Of a stretch of 64,000 bases of DNA, positions 59,244-64,000 are shown piece by piece. Under the pieces are notes generated by a model. The model saw nothing but the letters and a program-made list of their open reading frames with translations. It searched no databases and was not told the DNA's origin. Source of the stretch: Candidatus Fluviicola riflensis (lineage in GTDB: Bacteria > Bacteroidota > Bacteroidia > Flavobacteriales_D > Crocinitomicaceae); the NCBI GenBank assembly GCA_002243285.1, contig CP022585.1, positions 3,088,641 through 3,152,640 on the forward strand, given 5' to 3'. The translations under genes and the position numbers were made by a program. The stretch's first letter is position 1, and the number at the start of each line of letters is the position of its first letter.

Positions 59244-61523
59244 TTAGTTTTTCACTAAGCGAACTGTTACCAATTCACCATTTGAAACACCTTGTAATAA
59301 GTAAACTCCATTGGAAGCTTTTGTCAGATCAATCGAAACTTCCGTTCCCTGAATCGTCAATCCGGCATCCATTGTTTTTCCTTGCAAATCAACCACTTTT
59401 AAATTGGTCAATTGGTTTTTCACTTCCATAGAAACAGTGAACATACCATTGCCGGGGTTCGGATAAGCAACCAAAGCTTCCTGTGAAACTTCATTGATTC
59501 CCAAACAAGCATCTACAAGAATATCATCGGTAGCGGTGTTCGAACATCCGTTCGTATCTGTATAAGAATAAGTAACTGTTTTAGTTCCCAATCCTGCGGT
59601 TGGCGGATCAAAACTTCCACCCGATACGCCAGGACCAGCATAAGAACCGCTTGCGGGAGCACCTCCTGACAATGTTATTGCACTATTGTATACACACATT
59701 GTAGCAACTGGAAGGGCCAATGTTACTGTTGGCAAATCATTCACTGTAGCCGTTGTACTTGCTGAATTAGAACAAGAATTCGCGTCCGTGTAAGTATACG
59801 TAATTGTTTGCGTACCCGCACTTGGGTCAAAATTGCTTCCTGAAACGCCTGTTCCCGAATAAACTCCACCTAACGGTGAACCACCTGACAAAGCAAATAT
59901 GGCAGCATCGGCACAAACCGCTGAAATAGTGCCTTGAGTTACGGTTGGTGACGTATTTACGGTAATTGGAGTTGAAGCCGTACTTGTACATCCGTTTCCA
60001 TCTGTATACGAATAGGTAATTATTTCTGATCCTACTGTTGGGTCAAAATCAGATCCGGAAACACCTGTTCCTGAATATGTTCCGCCAGCCGGTGAACCAC
60101 CCGAAAGAGTCAATAATCCGCTATTGTCACATACTGCCGAGATTGGGCTGTGCGTTACTGTAGGTGACACATTTACAGTAATAGGGATTAAAGCTACATT
60201 CGAACATCCGTTTCCATCTGTATACGTGTAAGCAATCATTTCTGATCCTACCAAAGGGTCAAAATCGGAACCCGAAACACCTGTTCCCGAATACATTCCA
60301 CCTGCAGGCGAACCACCTGAAAGCGCCAATAATCCACTGTTATCACACACTGCCGCTATAGGACTGTGTGAAACCGACGGAGCGGTATTTACCGTAATTG
60401 TATTGGAAGAAGCATGTGCACATCCATAAGGATCTGTGTAGTCGTAGGTAATCGTCTGTGTTCCGGCTGCGGGGTCAAACGTTCCACCGGAAACTCCAGT
60501 TCCCGAATAAGTACCACCTACAGGCATACCTTGTGTAAGGGTAAAAACACCTGAGTTATCACACAAAGCCGGCAAACCGTTTAAGGAAGTCGGGTTTGCG
60601 GGACAACCAACAAGAATGGAATAAGATTGTGATCCTGAGCATCCGCTGGCATCTGAAACAGTTACTGTAAAGTTAAATGTTCCGGTTGCGGTAGGTGTTC
60701 CTGAAATGGTTCCTGTACCTGCTCCAAGTGTCAGTCCCGGAGGCAAAGCACCGGCTGTAACAGCGTAAGCAGGAGCACCCAACGCACCTGTTTGTGTTAA
60801 AGTTGTATTGTAAGCTGTTCCTGCAGTACCACTCACCAACGGACCAGCCGCAGTCATCGTAAATGTTGGACATACATACGGTGTGTACACAATGTTATCA
60901 ATTCCGATATAGTCAGAATTAGTACCTGTAGGACCTGCGCCTGTTACGAAGTAACGGAAACCGATGCGGCCGGAAGTAGGCGCCGGCAATCCGGAAATGG
61001 TAATGGTGTACAATGTCCATGCGGTTGGGTAAACCCCTAATACAAGTGATGGATTAACACTCATTAAAAGTGTTGTAAAATCACCGGTCGCAGCCCCCGA
61101 ACCCACATTCGAACTTGCTCCGTTTGTACTCAATCGCACCTCCAAACGATCAGCGTAGGAATCTGGTGCTGCTTTTCGGGTATAAAACGTGATTACATCA
61201 CCGTTTCTAAGTGTACGAGTAGGTGTTACCAGCCAGTTACTAATGATCCCGGTACCACCTGTAGTATTGTTAAAGTTGGCACTGATATAAGCATTTGCAG
61301 CACCATTGTAGGCATCAAACGGACCACCACCCGCGACGTCAGGTCCTTGTGACCAATTGGTAACCCCAAGAGGCGTACTTACATTGGACAACGTCCAGCC
61401 ATTTCCGGCAAGTAGCGTAATATTATCAAAATTCTCTGTAAACGCCTGGGCATTTACATTTGCAAAGGGAGCCAACGCCAACACTGCCGCTGCGATTGCT
61501 CGTTTAATTGTAGCTTTTCTCAT
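59244..61523 (-). CDS. Secreted repeat protein with choice-of-anchor-J domain and T9SS type A sorting domain
   Basis: 759 residues. In order: signal peptide (about 1-26); a carbohydrate-binding-like choice-of-anchor-J domain (about 27-215) with F-T-E-N-F-D-N-I and N-S-D-Y-I-G-I-D-N-I; a putative-Ig (He_PIG) domain (about 220-305) with G-A-L-P-P-G-L-T-L; five repeats of about 72 residues (about 308-680) with S-G-G-S-P-A-G-G-x-Y-S-G-T-G-V-S-G; and a type A sorting domain (about 685-759) with A-Y-P-N-P-G-N-G and N-G-V-Y-L-L-Q-G-V. It is exported by T9SS and attached to the surface. It follows a small secreted coiled-coil protein by 21 bp. Confidence 0.9.
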   Translation of the reverse strand: MRKATIKRAIAAAVLALAPFANVNAQAFTENFDNITLLAGNGWTLSNVSTPLGVTNWSQGPDVAGGGPFDAYNGAANAYISANFNNTTGGTGIISNWLVTPTRTLRNGDVITFYTRKAAPDSYADRLEVRLSTNGASSNVGSGAATGDFTTLLMSVNPSLVLGVYPTAWTLYTITISGLPAPTSGRIGFRYFVTGAGPTGTNSDYIGIDNIVYTPYVCPTFTMTAAGPLVSGTAGTAYNTTLTQTGALGAPAYAVTAGALPPGLTLGAGTGTISGTPTATGTFNFTVTVSDASGCSGSQSYSILVGCPANPTSLNGLPALCDNSGVFTLTQGMPVGGTYSGTGVSGGTFDPAAGTQTITYDYTDPYGCAHASSNTITVNTAPSVSHSPIAAVCDNSGLLALSGGSPAGGMYSGTGVSGSDFDPLVGSEMIAYTYTDGNGCSNVALIPITVNVSPTVTHSPISAVCDNSGLLTLSGGSPAGGTYSGTGVSGSDFDPTVGSEIITYSYTDGNGCTSTASTPITVNTSPTVTQGTISAVCADAAIFALSGGSPLGGVYSGTGVSGSNFDPSAGTQTITYTYTDANSCSNSASTTATVNDLPTVTLALPVATMCVYNSAITLSGGAPASGSYAGPGVSGGSFDPPTAGLGTKTVTYSYTDTNGCSNTATDDILVDACLGINEVSQEALVAYPNPGNGMFTVSMEVKNQLTNLKVVDLQGKTMDAGLTIQGTEVSIDLTKASNGVYLLQGVSNGELVTVRLVKN

Positions 61524-61544
61524 AGTCGTAATGATGAACGTTGG

Positions 61545-61934
61545 TTAGAAACTTGGGTTAACGACTCTTCTGACAGCCGGAGTGCTTGTTGCAGCCGGTG
61601 CCAATTGTTGCTCAACATACGTCAATTCAGCCTGCAATTCGGCACGTGCCTGCTCATTTGAACAAGTCGCGATTTCTTTCGTAAGCAAATTTTTGTAGTC
61701 ATTTTGCAAAACAGCCAATTCTTGTTTAAACTGAGCCAGTTGACCTCTTGAGGAAGCCACAGCCTGCTGAACCTGGAGTTCTTTTTGAGTGATTTTTTCG
61801 GCTTGCATTTTCAGCGAAGGAATTGCCACAACTGCCTGGGGAGCAACGTGCCCGCTTTCGGATTGCTGTTGCCCATAGGATGTCATCGTGATACACGATA
61901 CAACCAGACCAACTAATAGTAATCTTTTCTTCAT
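61545..61934 (-). CDS. Small secreted coiled-coil protein, unknown
   Basis: 129 residues from the ATG at 61934, which begins a signal peptide (about 1-21, ending S-Y-G-Q). The middle (about 45-105) is a strong coiled coil (K-I-T-Q-K-E-L-Q-V-Q-Q-A-V, L-A-Q-F-K-Q-E-L-A-V-L-Q-N-D-Y-K-N-L-L). The promoter TATCTTTG at 61968-61975 supports this start over one at 61991. It is co-transcribed with the type A secreted protein downstream and may be its partner. Confidence 0.68.
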   Translation of the reverse strand: MKKRLLLVGLVVSCITMTSYGQQQSESGHVAPQAVVAIPSLKMQAEKITQKELQVQQAVASSRGQLAQFKQELAVLQNDYKNLLTKEIATCSNEQARAELQAELTYVEQQLAPAATSTPAVRRVVNPSF

Positions 61935-61967
61935 AGTAAAAGGGTGAATTAATAGTAATAAGTGGTA

Positions 61968-61975
61968 CAAAGATA
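61968..61975 (-). promoter_or_regulatory. -7 element of the coiled-coil / type A secreted protein operon
   Basis: TATCTTTG on the minus strand, 34 bp before the ATG at 61934, a full match to TAnnTTTG. Confidence 0.5.
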
Positions 61976-62065
61976 CCTCTCTTTTAACCAACTAAGACGT
62001 TAATCTACCAAATACGTTTCTTGAATGTTAATTTGCCATCATTGGTCGAAAATAGAACGAATCAC

Positions 62066-63379
62066 TTAGTCTATAAGCTTTCCGTACAAATCATAGTGAT
62101 CGGCTGAAGTAATCTGCACGTTGGCAAAATCACCGATTCGCACAAAGCCTTCGGATTTCTTAACAAGGACTTCATTGTCTACCTCTGGTGAGTCGAATTC
62201 GGAACGACCGATAAAATAATCACCTTCTGCACGATCAAACAATACTTTGTAGTTGTTTCCTACTTTTTTCTGGTTCAATTCGTAGCTGATTCCCGATTGC
62301 AATTCCATGATTTCATCAGCCCGCTGGCGTTTCACTTCATCCGTTACATCATCATTGAGTGAAAAAGCATGGGTATTTTCTTCGTGTGAATAGGTGAAAA
62401 TTCCAAGGCGGTCAAAACGTGTACGTTCCACGAAACTGTACATTTCATCAAAATCGGCTTGTGTTTCTCCGGGATAACCGGCGATCAAAGTGGTACGCAT
62501 CGCTATTCCGGGAACTTTCTGGCGAATTTCTTCTACGAGGTTTTCCGTTTTTTCGCGGGTAATTCCACGGCGCATGGATTGTAATATCTTCGTAGAACCG
62601 TGTTGTAACGGCATGTCCAGGTAATTGCAAACGTTTGAACGATTGTTCATCACGTCGAGCACATCCATCGGGAAACCTGACGGGAATGCATAATGCAGGC
62701 GAATCCAGTCGATTCCTTCCACATCGGAAAGGCGGTCAACCAATTCGGCCAGGTTGCGTTTTTTGTAAATATCGAGTCCGTAATAAGTCAAATCCTGGGC
62801 AATTAGAAGAATTTCCTTCACGCCACCTGCCGCCAGCGATTTGGCAGAAGTCAGCAATTGATCCATCGGAGTTGAAACATGTTTTCCACGCATCAACGGA
62901 ATGGCACAAAATGAACAAGGGCGATCACAGCCTTCGGCAATTTTGAAATAGGCATAATGAGCTGGAGTCGTCAATAATCGTTCTCCGACCAATTCGTGTT
63001 TGTAATCGGCTTTGAGTGTTTTGAGCAAACGGGGCAAATCTCGCGTTCCGAAAAAAGCATCCACCTCCGGAATTTCTATCTCTAAATCGTCTTTGTAACG
63101 TTGAGAAAGACAGCCGGTAACGTAGACTTTATCTACCAAACCTTCGTTTTTGGCATCCGCGTAGCGCAAAATGGTGTCAATGGATTCTTGTTTGGCATTG
63201 TCTATGAATCCGCAAGTATTGATGATCACGATAGACGCGTCATCTTTTGTAGATTCATGTTCCACATCAAACTTGTTGGCCTTTAATTGTGCCATCAACA
63301 CTTCGGAATCGAAGGTGTTTTTAGCGCAACCAAGTGTTACTACATTGACTTTGTTTTTACGAAGTGTTTTGGTTTTCAT
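62066..63379 (-). CDS. rimO: Ribosomal protein S12 methylthiotransferase RimO
   Basis: 437 residues. A radical-SAM methylthiotransferase that modifies an aspartate of ribosomal protein S12. The UPF0004 domain carries Cys18, Cys56 and Cys90 for the auxiliary iron-sulfur cluster. The radical-SAM motif is Cys151-Asp-Arg-Pro-Cys155-Ser-Phe-Cys158. A TRAM domain ends the protein (about 375-437, F-I-G-R-S-E-F-D-S-P-E-V-D-N). R-F-D-R-L-G-I-F-T-Y-S-H-E-E is the RimO rather than MiaB form. The start at 63379 fits homologues; 63397 is also possible. Confidence 0.95.
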   Translation of the reverse strand: MKTKTLRKNKVNVVTLGCAKNTFDSEVLMAQLKANKFDVEHESTKDDASIVIINTCGFIDNAKQESIDTILRYADAKNEGLVDKVYVTGCLSQRYKDDLEIEIPEVDAFFGTRDLPRLLKTLKADYKHELVGERLLTTPAHYAYFKIAEGCDRPCSFCAIPLMRGKHVSTPMDQLLTSAKSLAAGGVKEILLIAQDLTYYGLDIYKKRNLAELVDRLSDVEGIDWIRLHYAFPSGFPMDVLDVMNNRSNVCNYLDMPLQHGSTKILQSMRRGITREKTENLVEEIRQKVPGIAMRTTLIAGYPGETQADFDEMYSFVERTRFDRLGIFTYSHEENTHAFSLNDDVTDEVKRQRADEIMELQSGISYELNQKKVGNNYKVLFDRAEGDYFIGRSEFDSPEVDNEVLVKKSEGFVRIGDFANVQITSADHYDLYGKLID

Positions 63380-63426
63380 TTCCGGAATACTTTTCAAATG
63401 CGCTTTCTACTACCGAAAGCAGGGCG

Positions 63427-63434
63427 CAAAGTTA
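63427..63434 (-). promoter_or_regulatory. -7 element of rimO
   Basis: TAACTTTG on the minus strand, 48 bp before the chosen ATG, matching TAnnTTTG. Confidence 0.45.
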
Positions 63435-63501
63435 CGTCAAAAACTTGGTACACTTAAAGATTGGTACAAAACTTGCCTTTAGGTTCATTGACGAAGATGT
63501 T

Positions 63502-63509
63502 TATATTTG
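63502..63509 (+). promoter_or_regulatory. -7 element of the lipoprotein gene
   Basis: TATATTTG, 22 bp before the ATG at 63531, matching TAnnTTTG. It overlaps an alternative upstream start (63507), which is therefore rejected. Confidence 0.45.
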
Positions 63510-63530
63510 TGTCAAACCAAAACAGCGAAC

Positions 63531-63980
63531 ATGAAAACTATCCTTCTTTCCATAAGTATGTTGATGCTATTGGCATGTGGAACCAAGAAAATTGCCGGTG
63601 ACGGAACAGGACAAACCATTAAGATGAAAACAGAAAAAGAACTGAAGGCTTCTTTGGGTAAGTCGGAAATGAACTCAAATCCAACAAAAATTACCGGAGT
63701 CAGTATTAAAGGTAATAAAATCACCCTCAGCATTTCTTATTCCGGTGGTTGTAAAGATCATTTGTTCGACCTTGTCGGTGATGAAGCGATTTCGAAATCA
63801 TTACCTCCGCAACGTACCGTGCGTTTAGTACATACTGGCGAACCAGATCATTGCAAGGCACTAATTTTAAAAGAACTGGAATTCGACATTACCGAATTGG
63901 CCTACAAACAGGAAAAAGGCAGTGAGATTATATTGAATATAGAAGGCTGGAAAGAACCGGTGAAATATATATTTGAATGA
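63531..63980 (+). CDS. Small lipoprotein, unknown
   Basis: 149 residues from the ATG at 63531. The signal sequence ends in the lipobox L-L-A-C (Cys15), followed by G-T-K-K-I. The mature part is beta-rich, with Y-S-G-G-C-K-D-H-L-F-D-L-V and H-T-G-E-P-D-H-C-K-A. The two cysteines with nearby histidines (C-x-D-H and D-H-C) may form a disulfide or bind metal. No named family is recognised. It diverges from rimO. Confidence 0.7.
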   Translation: MKTILLSISMLMLLACGTKKIAGDGTGQTIKMKTEKELKASLGKSEMNSNPTKITGVSIKGNKITLSISYSGGCKDHLFDLVGDEAISKSLPPQRTVRLVHTGEPDHCKALILKELEFDITELAYKQEKGSEIILNIEGWKEPVKYIFE

Positions 63981-64000
63981 AATTCAATGACTCCACATTG

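Overview
The window is chromosomal DNA of a member of the Bacteroidota, most likely a Flavobacteriales bacterium of the Crocinitomicaceae/Fluviicola kind. That placement is inferred from gene content: type IX secretion sorting domains of both types, PorP/SprF, CHU_C-type C-termini, GWxTD, DUF4199, OmpL-like porins and promoters with the Bacteroidota -7 element TAnnTTTG. Apart from one tRNA-Ser(UGA) it holds about 60 protein genes. There is no transposase, phage structural gene, rRNA or CRISPR array.

Layout. 1-3.5 kb is a patchy accessory edge: a cut-off AbiEi antitoxin with two operator dyads, a small heat-shock protein, a DUF6496 protein whose frame runs through its own terminator, a bestrophin-like membrane protein, and palindromic debris. 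3.5-7.4 kb is a signalling cluster: AraC regulator, PAS hybrid kinase with REC and Hpt domains, a REC-only protein, a membrane-tethered REC protein and a tiny membrane protein. 7.5-15.8 kb is a surface-adhesin module: a 1758-residue protein with two ice-binding (DUF3494) domains, 12 Ig-like repeats, DUF11 and a type B sorting domain, followed by PorP/SprF and an OmpA-family lattice protein. 16-19 kb is an envelope-stress set: two YtxH proteins, a holin-like protein, an unknown protein and an AI-2E family permease. 19.3-21.7 kb is a run of small unknown genes, including a free-standing EF-Tu domain III homologue, a GNAT enzyme and a lipoprotein. 22.8-25.1 kb is a creD operon whose two transcription units share the same operator.

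25.5-33.5 kb carries a CsgG-like protein, a very large SBBP/type B secreted protein, a double GNAT enzyme and a Crp-family regulator. 33.9-41 kb is mostly housekeeping: YceI, aminotransferase, FrnE-type DsbA, alpha/beta hydrolase, DUF4199 with a membrane LuxR regulator, tryptophan dioxygenase and a PTPS/QueD protein. 41-51 kb is outer-membrane transport (porin, TonB-dependent receptor with partner) and a potassium operon in which a KdpD-like kinase and KdpE-like regulator precede Kup and a porin. 51.7-64 kb holds tRNA-Ser with a duplicated 3' end, GWxTD protein, glycosyltransferase, aroQ, xerD, an ECF sigma factor with a membrane-barrel fusion partner, a type A secreted repeat protein, rimO and a lipoprotein.

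The most unusual points are the ice-binding adhesin with its secretion partners and recent internal duplication, the sigma-factor partner that appears to reach both membranes, the possible -1 frameshift in the DUF6496 gene, the lone EF-Tu domain III protein, and paired operators or palindromes (21.76/35.92 kb, 22.78/23.74 kb, 25.26/26.77 kb). All functional statements rest on reading motifs by eye; no database search was possible.
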